A stretch of 64,000 bases of DNA from an uncultured Eggerthella sp. (GTDB lineage Bacteria; Actinomycetota; Coriobacteriia; Coriobacteriales; Eggerthellaceae): NCBI GenBank assembly GCA_900553605.1, contig USDX01000005.1:1-64000 (forward strand), read 5' to 3'. This document shows, piece by piece, positions 17,601-25,596 of the stretch; within the stretch, counting starts at the first letter, position 1, and each line of letters starts with the position of its first letter. Position numbers and translations under genes: made by a program. The notes under the pieces were generated by a model. That model saw nothing but the letters and a program-made list of their open reading frames with translations. It made no database searches and was not told the DNA's origin.

Positions 17601-18024
17601 TGATGCTGCTCCCACCCATGACGGAATGGCGCAAATATATCGAGGGCTTCGCACCCTTCAGCGCAAACATGGGCAAGGCTTTTTTACCCTCGACGCGGAG
17701 GGCGCGGCGAAGAGCTCTTCCCGTTTATTGGGTGCCGTTATTACCGCTACGCAAGTAGAGTGTGGCATTTCGGTGTTCGAGGAATTGGGGCTTATCAAAA
17801 CTCAAGGTTGCGCAGGGGTTTCGGGTAAAGAACGAAGCATCAATGTCGTAGACTATAAGGGTAAGGTCGAACTGGACGATAGCGTGCGTTATCGCGAAGG
17901 CATGGACGAGCGCGAATCGTTCGCGACCTTCAAGGATTGGGTGCTTTCCATCTCTGCGGAAGAACTGCAGAGTCGCATAAGGCGCCCTTTGCTTCCCACT
18001 ACGAACTCCCAGGAGGAACGATAG
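14695..18024 (+). CDS. recJ: RecJ exonuclease fused to a RecQ-like DEAH helicase
   Basis: An 1109-aa two-enzyme protein. The first 560 residues are a complete RecJ 5'-3' ssDNA exonuclease: LVFGDFDLDGVSATT (about 82-96), TDHHEP (about 165-170), the DHHA1-type segment with GRSVGDVNLFE and RFGGHHAAVG, and an OB-like tail. From about 610 to 1000 is a superfamily-2 helicase of RecQ type: GTGRGKSL Walker A (about 652-660), DEAHH (about 759), TATAT, and QMAGRAGRDGQ motif VI (about 941). The start at 14695 begins directly with RecJ sequence. In E. coli RecJ and RecQ are separate but cooperate in gap and fork processing; here they would be tethered. The stop is 2 nt before the rel start, so the genes are coupled. 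The frame is intact throughout. Confidence 0.88.
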   Translation: MSARINLAAANSAAASRLAAELDLPQFIAATLVARGFDTVEKAQEFLNPSLERDWANPYEIENMDAAVNRIEAAIKNEEHILVFGDFDLDGVSATTIMTRGLRECGARVTPFIPLRFEEGYGLSKAAIDRASACNPNLVVTVDNGIAAKNEVEILKERGIDVIITDHHEPADLVPEGVPVVDPKCDDNPSSILAGAGVALKVVQAVGSRFGKPNLWRELIDLATLGTVADLMPMRSQNRAMVGAGVRMINENPRPCIAALLGESGFADNPVSSSSLSFTIIPRLNAAGRMGNAQLALDLLMCDDFAEACHLSAELENVNTQRRTIEAELAEVASEQAERVFKGQRALVVAGEGWHEGVKGIVASRLTNRYGVPSILFTIEGDEAHGSGRSVGDVNLFEAVSSCQDILTRFGGHHAAVGVTLPASKLPEFSERLCAYMDKLPPEDFIPRIEVDASLDLSELTLENVAKLDLLAPFGQENPSPHFLAHGVVISGGRAVGADKTHLSCTLTDGVNSLSSIMFHCPDISGLLGCGCALDAVFELQIDSWRGRRSVKAVISSLKPLTPCSALETCLGEDKEFVSGLVAAEEDETQGEDATSLIAPESDRLMWQEYAKADPAGFRAALIGAFLGEAQLHDSQQRTLDVLDAGNSALAIMGTGRGKSLIFHIHAVEQALAYGKASLFVYPLRALVADQSFHLDRTLGSFGIRSEVLTGASTPEERATVMAGLAAHEVDIVLTTPEYLAFHAADFAVTGSIDFAVIDEAHHVGTSKAGFRPFYARLGESIAALGSPQVLAATATANSEVEQCICEAFRISPECVVVDKHERTNLAVVDQRNMKKRERYLVNLVAQGEKTLIYVNSRMETIALTRSLRKQEPHIASLIGFYNAGLSRSERERVESLFREGGLQVLVATSAFGEGVDIPGVRHVVLYHLPFSEVEFNQMAGRAGRDGQPAQIHLLFGRGDAQLNAGILDDAAPTHDGMAQIYRGLRTLQRKHGQGFFTLDAEGAAKSSSRLLGAVITATQVECGISVFEELGLIKTQGCAGVSGKERSINVVDYKGKVELDDSVRYREGMDERESFATFKDWVLSISAEELQSRIRRPLLPTTNSQEER

Positions 18025-18026
18025 CC

Positions 18027-20363
18027 ATGTCAGATGCCAACGAACTTCATCCGGTTGGATTAGTGGCTTCGACTGTTGATCCAACCATCAAATCAGCCAC
18101 TTCGGCGCCAGTTGGCTCCGACCCGAAGGAGCGCTTCAAGGCGCTTGAGGGCTTGGCTTCCACCTATTTGAACAAAGACGAATTGGCTTTGCTTGAAAAG
18201 GCCTTCCGCTTTGCCGAGGAAATGCATGCTGGTCAAAAACGTAAATCGGGCGAAGCATTCGTAATCCATCCCGTGGAGGTTGCCATTATCTTGGCCGACC
18301 TTCACATGGACGTGGAAACGCTTATTGCCGCCCTGCTGCACGACACGGTGGAAGATACGGTTGCCACCAAGCAGCAGGTGGCCGATATGTTCGGCGATTC
18401 GGTTGCCGAATTGGTTGATGGCGTAACCAAGATCACCAAGATCGAGGTGGAAACGCTTTCCGACGAGCAGGCTGAAACGTTCCGCAAGATGCTCGTTGCC
18501 ATGAGCAAGGACATCCGCGTCATCGTTATCAAGCTCGCCGACCGCTTGCATAATATGCGCACGCTTTCGGCCCTTCGCGAAGACAGGCGTATTTTCAAGG
18601 CGCGCGAAACGCTGGAAATCTATGCCCCCATTGCACATCGTTTGGGCATCAGCTCCATCAAATGGGAATTGGAAGACTTGGCGTTCTTCTATTTGGAGCC
18701 CGCTAAGTTCAAGCAGGTGTCCCGCATGGTTGCCGAAACGCGTCGTGAACGCGAGGAGTATTTGGAAAAGGTTATTTCCATTCTTCACGGCGAAATGGAC
18801 AAGATCGGCGTGGGGTCTCAGATCATGGGGCGCCCAAAGCACCTATATTCCATCTATCAAAAGATGTCGAAGAAGGGCAAAGGCTTTTCCGAGATCTATG
18901 ACCTTATTGCTGTGCGCATCATCACCACTTCGGTGAAAGACTGCTATTCGGCGCTGGGCGCGGTTCACAGTTTGTGGCACCCGATGCCCGGGCGCTTCAA
19001 AGACTACATTGCCATGCCGAAGTTCAACATGTATCAGAGCTTGCACACTACGGTTATCGGTCCGGCTGGTAGACCCCTCGAAGTGCAGATTCGCACCGAG
19101 GAAATGCACCGCATGAGCGAATACGGTGTTGCCGCGCACTGGCGTTACAAGGAAAAGGGCGGCAAGGGTGCCGAATCGGCCTTCGATAAGCAGATTGCCT
19201 GGCTGCGCGAAATGGTTGACTGGCAGGACGAAACCAAAGACTCGCGCGAATTCCTGAAGTCGCTCAAGACCGACCTCGACCCGAAAGAAGTGTATGTCTT
19301 TACGCCTAAGGGCAAGGCCATGAGCTTGCGCTTTGGTTCAACCCCGGTCGATTTCGCTTTCGCCATTCATACAGAAGTGGGCTACCACTGCGTTGGCGCA
19401 AAGGTCAACGGCTCCATTGTGCCGCTTTCCTATAAGCTGCAGATGGGCGACCGTGTGGAGATCCTCACCCAGAAAAGCGCTACGCCTTCCCGCGACTGGC
19501 TGAACATCGTGAAGACGCCTTCGGCTCGTTCGAAAATCCGTTCCTTCTTTGCCAAGATCAGTCGCTCCGATGACTTGCAAGAAGGCCGCGACATCCTTAT
19601 GCGTGAAATGCGCAAGCATGGCTTTGGCATTTCAAGCGCTCAGAGCATGCGCGCAATGCGCGAAGTCGCTGAAGCTATGGGCTACAAAGACGCCGACGAT
19701 ATGTTGGTGAACATCGGCACTGGCAAAGAAGCGCCGATGCATGTGGCCAACCGCATGTTGAAGCTGTTGGTAGACAACGGCACCGAAGACGCTTCGAAGC
19801 CCCTTATGGGAGCATCGGCTTCGTCTACGGGCAAGATGCCGCCTATGCTTACGAGCGTTAAGCGTCCGAAGAAGCATGAAACCCATTCCTCGAACGGTGT
19901 GGTGGTTCGTGGCATCGACGATGTCCTGGTACGTCTTTCCCGTTGCTGTAATCCCGTTCCCGGCGACAAGATCGTGGGCTTTGTTACCCGTGGCCGCGGC
20001 GTTTCGGTCCATCGCGACGATTGCCCCAATGCTGCTGCGCTCAAACAGCATCCCGAGCGCATCATCGAAGTGTTCTGGGAAGAAGATGGCCCCTCGGGCG
20101 ACACTTCGTTCAATGTGCAGATTTTCGTTGAGGCACTTGATCGCTTGAATCTTCTCATGGACGTTGCCTCGGTGCTGTCCGAACACGGTGCCAACGTTCT
20201 TTCCGTTAATACGAATACGCATCGCGACGGTATGGTTGAAATGCGTTTCTTGTTCCAGGTTTCCGATACGGCGGTTATCGATCGCATCCTTTCGAAGCTT
20301 CGCGCGGTGGATGGCGTGTTTGATGCCCATCGTATGATGCCTGGCACAGCATCTTCCAAGTAA
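18027..20363 (+). CDS. rel: bifunctional (p)ppGpp synthetase/hydrolase
   Basis: Makes and degrades the stringent-response alarmones pppGpp and ppGpp. The 778-aa protein has the full Rel layout: an HD hydrolase domain with HDTVED at H105-D110, a synthetase domain (MPKFNMYQSLHTTVIG, VQIRTEEMHRMSEYGVAAHW), a TGS domain (VYVFTPKGKAMSLRFGSTP), a Cys-containing segment (SRCCNPVPGDKIVGF) and a C-terminal ACT domain from about 695. The intact HDxxED argues for active hydrolase. AGGAGG at 18011-18016 supports this start, 2 nt after the RecJ-helicase stop. A conserved genomic link between recJ and rel is known in many Gram-positives. Confidence 0.95.
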   Translation: MSDANELHPVGLVASTVDPTIKSATSAPVGSDPKERFKALEGLASTYLNKDELALLEKAFRFAEEMHAGQKRKSGEAFVIHPVEVAIILADLHMDVETLIAALLHDTVEDTVATKQQVADMFGDSVAELVDGVTKITKIEVETLSDEQAETFRKMLVAMSKDIRVIVIKLADRLHNMRTLSALREDRRIFKARETLEIYAPIAHRLGISSIKWELEDLAFFYLEPAKFKQVSRMVAETRREREEYLEKVISILHGEMDKIGVGSQIMGRPKHLYSIYQKMSKKGKGFSEIYDLIAVRIITTSVKDCYSALGAVHSLWHPMPGRFKDYIAMPKFNMYQSLHTTVIGPAGRPLEVQIRTEEMHRMSEYGVAAHWRYKEKGGKGAESAFDKQIAWLREMVDWQDETKDSREFLKSLKTDLDPKEVYVFTPKGKAMSLRFGSTPVDFAFAIHTEVGYHCVGAKVNGSIVPLSYKLQMGDRVEILTQKSATPSRDWLNIVKTPSARSKIRSFFAKISRSDDLQEGRDILMREMRKHGFGISSAQSMRAMREVAEAMGYKDADDMLVNIGTGKEAPMHVANRMLKLLVDNGTEDASKPLMGASASSTGKMPPMLTSVKRPKKHETHSSNGVVVRGIDDVLVRLSRCCNPVPGDKIVGFVTRGRGVSVHRDDCPNAAALKQHPERIIEVFWEEDGPSGDTSFNVQIFVEALDRLNLLMDVASVLSEHGANVLSVNTNTHRDGMVEMRFLFQVSDTAVIDRILSKLRAVDGVFDAHRMMPGTASSK

Positions 20364-20386
20364 CTGTTTTTAGAAAGGTTTTGGCA

Positions 20387-21067
20387 ATGAAGCTTTCAGT
20401 AAAAAGAGACGGACGTACGTTCCGCGTAACGGGCGCCGCCGTTGATATCAAATATCTGGTGCTGGGCCCCATTGAAAACAATACCTACATCATTTCCGAT
20501 GATGCAGCTACCTTCGTGGTAGATCCGTCCGACAACGCTTCTGCCATCGTTAAGGCATTGGGCGGCAAAAAGCTCGACGCCATCGTGGTAACGCACCATC
20601 ATGCCGACCATACCAGCGCCCTTGCCGATTTGAAGGCTATGACGAACGCTCCTGTGTATGCTTCGGCAATTGATGCTCCCGTTATCGAGAATCAGCCAGC
20701 AGGGGAGTTTCCTCCCACCAAGTCATGCAAGGTTGACCATCTTTTGAAGGATGGAGATAAGTTGCGTTTGGGCAACATGGTATGGCGCGTTATCGCCACG
20801 CCAGGCCATACGCCGGGCGGAATCTGCCTGTTCCTTGAATCAGATTCGGGCAAGTATCTTGATGGCGCTAATGTTCTTATTGCAGGCGATACGTTGTTCT
20901 GCGCCTCTATCGGTCGAACCGATTTCCCAGGCGGTAATGCTAAGCAGATGCGCTCATCGTTGCGCAAGCTTTCGCAGCTGCCTGATGAAACGCTGGTTCT
21001 GACGGGTCATAACTCTTTGACAACAATTGGCGATGAGCAGAGGCGCGTGTTTGCCTACTACTGTTAA
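20387..21067 (+). CDS. MBL-fold metallohydrolase (glyoxalase II-like)
   Basis: A 226-aa beta-lactamase-fold hydrolase with THHHADH at 69-75 (two metal sites), ATPGHTPGGICLF, an Asp ligand in IAGDTLF, and LTGHNSLTTIG carrying the last His. These are the features of the YcbL/GloB-like group that hydrolyse thioesters such as S-lactoylglutathione; the true substrate is unknown. The ATG at 20387 follows AAAGG. It lies 23 nt after rel and is probably part of that transcript, as is common for rel neighbours. Confidence 0.85.
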   Translation: MKLSVKRDGRTFRVTGAAVDIKYLVLGPIENNTYIISDDAATFVVDPSDNASAIVKALGGKKLDAIVVTHHHADHTSALADLKAMTNAPVYASAIDAPVIENQPAGEFPPTKSCKVDHLLKDGDKLRLGNMVWRVIATPGHTPGGICLFLESDSGKYLDGANVLIAGDTLFCASIGRTDFPGGNAKQMRSSLRKLSQLPDETLVLTGHNSLTTIGDEQRRVFAYYC

Positions 21068-21151
21068 ACTTGCGCTGCGCTTTGAAAGCGCATACGCATA
21101 GAGCGGACGGGACTGCTGCGGCAATCCGCGGCATTGGACCTTGGAGGGGTC

Positions 21152-21802
21152 ATGGCCGGAATCGGTAAAAAAAGGAAAAAGAAGAAGTTCGATTATTACG
21201 ATGCATTTGAGGCTCAGGCGGCTTTATGCGTTAAAGAAGCGAAGCTGTTAAAGGAAATCGTGCATGATTTCGAGTCGGCAGCAGGGTTTGAAAAGGAACT
21301 GCCTCGCGCTCATGCTATCGAACGTGAAGCCGACGGCGTGTGCCATAGCGTATTCGAAGCGTTGCTTCCCGATTTCGTGACGCCGCTCGACCGTGAAGAC
21401 ATCATTGCCATGACGGAAAGCCTTGACGAGATCATCGATATGACCGAAGAGGTTATCCAGAACTTCTATATGTTCGATATTCACTTCATGCATGAAGATG
21501 CCAAGAAATTCTCTAAGCTCATCGTTCGTGCCTGTGAAGCGTTAAGCGAAGCTATGGTCGACTTCCGCAACTGCAAGAAGGCATCTGAGAAGCTTAATTC
21601 CTTGCTGGTTCGCGTGAACGATATCGAAGACGAAGCCGATGCGCTGTTCCTGAACATCATTCGCGAACTGTACGTCAAGGAACGCGACAATCCGTTGCGC
21701 GTTTCCGTATGGACGCGCTTGTTCGAGGCAATGGAAGATTGCGTCGACCAGTGTGAAGCGGTTGCCAACAAGATGAGCATGATCATGGTGAAGTACGCCT
21801 AG
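21152..21802 (+). CDS. DUF47/PhoU-like protein
   Basis: A 216-aa all-helical protein of the PhoU-related DUF47 family, usually a regulator or accessory of low-affinity phosphate (Pit) transporters. Seen: a lysine-rich N-terminus (GKKRKKKKFDYYDAF), AIEREADGVCHSVFEAL, PLDREDIIAMTESLDEIIDMTEE and NDIEDEADALFLNIIRELY, the paired ExxxD/E metal-binding helices. GGAGGGG directly precedes the ATG. No pit gene is adjacent, so its partner must be elsewhere. A strong terminator follows. Confidence 0.82.
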   Translation: MAGIGKKRKKKKFDYYDAFEAQAALCVKEAKLLKEIVHDFESAAGFEKELPRAHAIEREADGVCHSVFEALLPDFVTPLDREDIIAMTESLDEIIDMTEEVIQNFYMFDIHFMHEDAKKFSKLIVRACEALSEAMVDFRNCKKASEKLNSLLVRVNDIEDEADALFLNIIRELYVKERDNPLRVSVWTRLFEAMEDCVDQCEAVANKMSMIMVKYA

Positions 21803-21832
21803 CGCCAACTCAAGGCTTATGAGCATTTAGGC

Positions 21833-21872
21833 AAAGCCCTTCGGTTCGCAGATGAATCGAAGGGCTTTGTTC
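21833..21872 (+). terminator. terminator of the rel-DUF47 run
   Basis: AAAGCCCTTCG/CGAAGGGCTTT stem followed by a T-rich stretch. The next 265 nt to lysC contain no gene; TAATAT near 22101 may be the lysC -10. I saw no lysine-riboswitch-like fold. Confidence 0.8.
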
Positions 21873-22138
21873 ATTTTGGGCGCGGCGTTTGTTTGGTTTG
21901 GAGCTTTGCCCAATTGCTGAATCGTCCCGCCTTATTCTTCCGGATCGTAGTGGTGGTCCGGAGTCTGCTTTCAATGTTTCGTTCGGAGCGAATTGAGTGC
22001 TTTAGCGGGTGCCGACCGCCGTTTCCCGAGCATGCGTGCCGTTTTGTTTCCTGTTTGCTTCTAATCTTTTGTAACAGGGTTTCCCGCTAGGTGCTTTTGG
22101 TAATATGTAAGAGTTATCCCATACGAGGAAAGAAGACG

Positions 22139-23416
22139 ATGGCACTTATAGTTTCAAAGTTTGGCGGCACTTCGGTTGCCTCCCCAGAACGAATCAAAAA
22201 TGTGGCAAAGCGTCTTATTGCCATGAAGCAGGAAGGCAACGACGTTGTTGCCGTAGTTTCCGCAATGGGCAAAACCACCGATGAACTGGTGGGTCTTGCC
22301 GCTGCATTGAACGATCATCCTTCCAAACGCGAAATGGATATGTTGCTCTCCACGGGCGAGCAGGTAAGCATGTCGCTTTTGGCCATGGCTATTCAGGCAC
22401 TGGGCTACAATTCAATCAGCTTCACCGGATGGCAGGCCGGCATTACTACCGACGATGTCTTCTCAAGCGCGAAAATCGAAGACATCAATGCTGACCGAAT
22501 TCGCGGTGCTCTTGATACGGGCGCAATTGTGGTTGTTGCCGGCTTCCAGGGCATTTCAACCGAAGGCGATATCACTACGCTTGGCCGCGGCGGTTCTGAC
22601 ACCACGGCAGTTGCCCTTGCCTGTGGCATTGGTGCCGATGTGTGCGAGATTTATTCCGACGTAGAAGGCATTTACACGGCCGACCCCCGCGTTTGCCCTC
22701 GTGCCAAGAAGCTTAACCGTATCTCATACGACGATATGCTTGAGCTTTCCAGCGGCGGTGCTGGTGTTCTGCAGTCGCGCGCTGTGGAATTCGCTCGTAA
22801 ATACCATGTTGTAATCCATTCCCGCTCTGCTTTCTCTGATGCAGAGGGAACGCTTATCGAGGAGGTTGTTCCTTCCATGGAACAGGCAGTAATTTCCGGC
22901 ATTGCACACGATACGTCCGAAATGAAGATCACGCTGCGTGGCCTTCCCGATGAAGTTGGTATGGCAGCCCAGCTGTTCTCTATCCTTGCGGGCAACAATG
23001 TTTCGGTTGATATGATCATCCAGAACACCACAAACGATGGTAAGGCGAACATTTCCTTCACCTTCCCTGGCTCCCAGAAGGAACAGGCTCTGGAAGCAGT
23101 TGATACCCTGGTTAAGAAGTTTGGCGCTACCGCTCTGATGGACGAAAACATCGCCAAGGTTTCCCTGGTGGGTACGGGCATGAAGTCTGCTCCTGGTGTT
23201 GCCGCTAAGGCATTTGGCGCGCTGGCTGAAAACCACATCAACATTCTGATGATCTCTACCAGCCCCATTCGTATCTCCATCGTGGTTGAAGGCAGCCAGG
23301 TAGATGCAGCAGTGCGTTGCCTGCATACTGCATTTGGTTTGGACTCCGATACCATCTTCGAGGAAACCCAGCTTTCTCCCGAGGAAATCGCCGCAAAGAT
23401 GGCAAAGGGCCGATAG
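22139..23416 (+). CDS. lysC: aspartate kinase
   Basis: Phosphorylates aspartate, the first step to lysine, threonine, methionine and diaminopimelate. The 425-aa protein begins VSKFGGTSVASPERI (kinase signature), has TLGRGGSDTTAVALA for substrate and ATP binding, and ends with two ACT domains (VGMAAQLFSILAGNNVSVDM and APGVAAKAFGALAENHINI), the effector sites. The ATG at 22139 follows GAGGAAAG. asd, the next enzyme, lies 1 kb downstream beyond an opposing membrane-protein gene. Feedback by lysine and/or threonine is likely from the ACT pair. Confidence 0.95.
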   Translation: MALIVSKFGGTSVASPERIKNVAKRLIAMKQEGNDVVAVVSAMGKTTDELVGLAAALNDHPSKREMDMLLSTGEQVSMSLLAMAIQALGYNSISFTGWQAGITTDDVFSSAKIEDINADRIRGALDTGAIVVVAGFQGISTEGDITTLGRGGSDTTAVALACGIGADVCEIYSDVEGIYTADPRVCPRAKKLNRISYDDMLELSSGGAGVLQSRAVEFARKYHVVIHSRSAFSDAEGTLIEEVVPSMEQAVISGIAHDTSEMKITLRGLPDEVGMAAQLFSILAGNNVSVDMIIQNTTNDGKANISFTFPGSQKEQALEAVDTLVKKFGATALMDENIAKVSLVGTGMKSAPGVAAKAFGALAENHINILMISTSPIRISIVVEGSQVDAAVRCLHTAFGLDSDTIFEETQLSPEEIAAKMAKGR

Positions 23417-23421
23417 CCCGG

Positions 23422-23546
23422 TAGGGGCAGGTCCCATTTTCCCACCTAGCAATAGGGCACAGAGGCAAGGCCTCGCTTGCGCGTTTTGCTGCAAGCGAGG
23501 CCTTTTTTCTTGGGTGGGAAAATGGGACCTGTCCCTATATTCCCGC
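23422..23546. repeat. REP-like palindromic elements, inverted pair around a terminator
   Basis: A partial copy at 23422-23446 and a full 33-nt copy at 23514-23546 (starting GTGGGAAAATGGGACC) face each other across a 14-bp hairpin. The same 33-nt element recurs at 46.2, 49.6, 51.2-51.4 and 58.2 kb. Confidence 0.85.
23467..23510 (+). terminator. terminator of lysC
   Basis: AAGGCCTCGCTTGC pairs with its complement across a 10-nt loop and is followed by TTTTTTCTT. A nearly identical hairpin stem (GCCTCGCTTGCG) occurs inside the repeat pair at 51.3 kb. Confidence 0.85.
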
Positions 23547-23553
23547 TAAAAGC

Positions 23554-23585
23554 AACGAGCCCCATCCGTTTGGATGGGGCTCGTT
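23554..23585. terminator. bidirectional terminator between lysC and the zinc-ribbon gene
   Basis: AACGAGCCCCATCC and its complement around a GTTT loop, with T-rich sequence on the plus side. It serves the minus-strand gene that ends at 23608. Confidence 0.8.
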
Positions 23586-23607
23586 TAGTTTGCGGCTAAG
23601 TGTTTGT

Positions 23608-24078
23608 TTACTTGTCATCCTTGTTGGAGATAAGGAGCAGGATGCCGCCAATGATGTTGACGAAGATCAGAGTGCATACACCAAAGGCGGTGGTGTTGGG
23701 TTTGGTGCCCTTGTAGATGCCCCAGCTGTGCACGGTCATGGGAATTGTCCATGCCAGCGGAATAACCGCCCAGCAAATGGCGATACAGCTCAGAATGCAC
23801 AAAATGAAGTTGATCAAACGGAGGGTTTCATCCTGCTTGGTCATGGGGTAGGTTGCTGCCTGAGCGGGAATGGGCTGAGGCTGAACAGGTACTGCAGGCT
23901 GCTGATATACAGGCTGCTGAGGCTGCTGGCTAGGTGCGGGCGGTGGAACGGGAGCGCTTGCCGTTTGCTGCTGAGGCTGAGCGGCGGGGGCTGCGTCAGC
24001 CTGCTTCAGGGCATTGCCACACTGAACGCAGAACTGTGCTCCGTCAACATTTTCTTTACCGCATTGAGGGCAGAACAT
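23608..24078 (-). CDS. zinc-ribbon membrane protein
   Basis: A 156-aa protein in three parts. An N-terminal zinc ribbon has two CxxC pairs at C3/C6 and C17/C20 (MFCPQCGKENVDGAQFCVQC). A disordered Pro/Gln/Ala linker spans about 30-75. The C-terminal membrane part has two or three helices (LINFILCILSCIAICWAV, FGVCTLIFVNIIGGILLL). Such ribbon-linker-membrane proteins are frequent in actinobacteria and of unknown role. The start codon is preceded by GAGAGGATC. It is transcribed against lysC from its own promoter near asd. Confidence 0.75.
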   Translation of the reverse strand: MFCPQCGKENVDGAQFCVQCGNALKQADAAPAAQPQQQTASAPVPPPAPSQQPQQPVYQQPAVPVQPQPIPAQAATYPMTKQDETLRLINFILCILSCIAICWAVIPLAWTIPMTVHSWGIYKGTKPNTTAFGVCTLIFVNIIGGILLLISNKDDK

Positions 24079-24117
24079 TATAGATCCTCTCGCTTAGGGA
24101 TAATAGTTTTTGGACAA

Positions 24118-24133
24118 ATACATTGTAATGTAT
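24118..24133. promoter_or_regulatory. small operator-like palindrome
   Basis: ATACATTGTAATGTAT is a perfect 7+2+7 palindrome in the divergent space between the zinc-ribbon gene and asd. It is A/T rich and could bind a dimeric regulator; no regulator can be named. Confidence 0.35.
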
Positions 24134-24366
24134 AAATTCGCTATAACCTTATTATCAGCGGTTTTTTTGCCAAAAGGGAAGATGAAAGCCCCGATTCGCA
24201 TGAGGCTCGCCGCCATTTTGATTGCTTGCCTTCCTCGAACGGGACCGCAATCCGCTCCCCGCAACCCGTTCAAGGCAACATTTTGCGCCAAATGTTAAGT
24301 TTATGCAGTGCAACTATAGGTGAGTAGTATCATGGTTCCCCAAGTACACGATGCAAAGGAGCTTCA

Positions 24367-25407
24367 ATGACTTGGACGAAGGAAATCCCCGCAAATCCGG
24401 TTGTTGCTGTAGCGGGCGCCACGGGCGCTGTCGGCAACGAATTCCTCGAGGTTCTTCATGATCTCGATTTTCCCGCAAGTGAGATTCGTGCACTTGCCTC
24501 AAAGCGTTCTGCGGGTAAGAAGCTTCCTTTTAAGGGCTGCGGCCAGGTTCCTGCAGGTGAACTTACTGTTCAGGAAATGACTCCCGAATCTTTCCAGGGC
24601 GTTGACATCGCGCTGTTCAGCGCAGGTGCAGGCGTTTCCAAGGAAATGCGTCAGGCTGTCGTAGACGCCGGTGCTGTAATGATCGACAATTCCAGCGCTT
24701 TCCGCATGGACGAAGACGTGCCGCTGGTTGTCCCCGAGGTTAACCCCCAGGACGTAGCTTGGCATAACGGCGTTATCGCCAACCCCAACTGCTCCACCAT
24801 TCAGATGGTTGCAGCCTTGAAGCCGCTCTATGATATTTCTCCCATCAAGCGCGTGGTTGTTTCCACCTACCAGGCTGCATCGGGCGCAGGTGCTAAGGCG
24901 ATGCAGGAGCTGTATGCACAGACTCAGCAGTTCTTGAACGGCGAAGAGCTTACCGTCGATGCTTTTGCTCACCAGATCGCCTTCAACTGCATTCCCCATA
25001 TCGACAAGTTCCTGGAAGACGATTCCACCAAGGAAGAGTGGAAGATGGTCGTCGAAACCAAGAAAATCATGGGCGATGACGGTATCCAGGTTGCTGCAAC
25101 TTGCGTTCGCGTCCCTGTTCTTCGTTGCCATGGCGAATCCATCAACGTTGAGTTTGAGGGTCCGGTAACGGTGGAAGAGGCTCGTGCTGCACTCGAGGCT
25201 GCTCCGGGCATTACCGTAATGGACGATCCTGCTAACAGCGTATATCCCATGCCTGGTCTTCTTGCTGGCACCAACGGTGCGTTCGTTGGCCGTTTGCGCA
25301 AGGATCCTTCCGTTGAAAACGGTTTGGCATTCTGGAACGTTGCCGACCAGATTCGCAAGGGCGCGGCACTCAATGCCGTCCAGATTGCTCAGCTGCTGCT
25401 TCCGTAA
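24367..25407 (+). CDS. asd: aspartate-semialdehyde dehydrogenase
   Basis: Reduces aspartyl phosphate to aspartate semialdehyde with NADPH, the step after LysC. The 346-aa protein has the NADP loop GATGAVG (17-23), active-site Cys142 in NPNCSTIQM, and the substrate-binding segment VPVLRCHGESINVEF with the catalytic His. Length and motifs match the bacterial asd family. AAGGAGC precedes the ATG. Two terminators follow. Confidence 0.96.
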   Translation: MTWTKEIPANPVVAVAGATGAVGNEFLEVLHDLDFPASEIRALASKRSAGKKLPFKGCGQVPAGELTVQEMTPESFQGVDIALFSAGAGVSKEMRQAVVDAGAVMIDNSSAFRMDEDVPLVVPEVNPQDVAWHNGVIANPNCSTIQMVAALKPLYDISPIKRVVVSTYQAASGAGAKAMQELYAQTQQFLNGEELTVDAFAHQIAFNCIPHIDKFLEDDSTKEEWKMVVETKKIMGDDGIQVAATCVRVPVLRCHGESINVEFEGPVTVEEARAALEAAPGITVMDDPANSVYPMPGLLAGTNGAFVGRLRKDPSVENGLAFWNVADQIRKGAALNAVQIAQLLLP

Positions 25408-25431
25408 CGCTGATTATCTGCATATATGTGT

Positions 25432-25470
25432 AGACGGGCGGGAGAATGAAAACTCCCGCCCGTCTTATTT
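25432..25470 (+). terminator. terminator of asd
   Basis: AGACGGGCGGGAG and its complement around an 8-nt loop, followed by TTATTTT. Confidence 0.85.
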
Positions 25471-25513
25471 TGGGATCCTTGCAACGTAGGGTATCCTTGT
25501 AAAGATTGTTCAG

Positions 25514-25537
25514 CCTCGCCCATGGCGGGGATTTTTT
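25514..25537 (+). terminator. second terminator between asd and the helicase
   Basis: CCTCGCC/GGCGGGG stem with a CAT loop and a six-T run. Confidence 0.75.
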
Positions 25538-25596
25538 ATGTATGGCGTCCGGTGCTTTTTCTGCATATGCGGCGCTGAAGAATGGAAATGTGATTT

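Noticed and set aside
21873..22138. possible lysine riboswitch before lysC
   Set aside because: The gap is long enough, but I could not find the paired segments or conserved core of that riboswitch.
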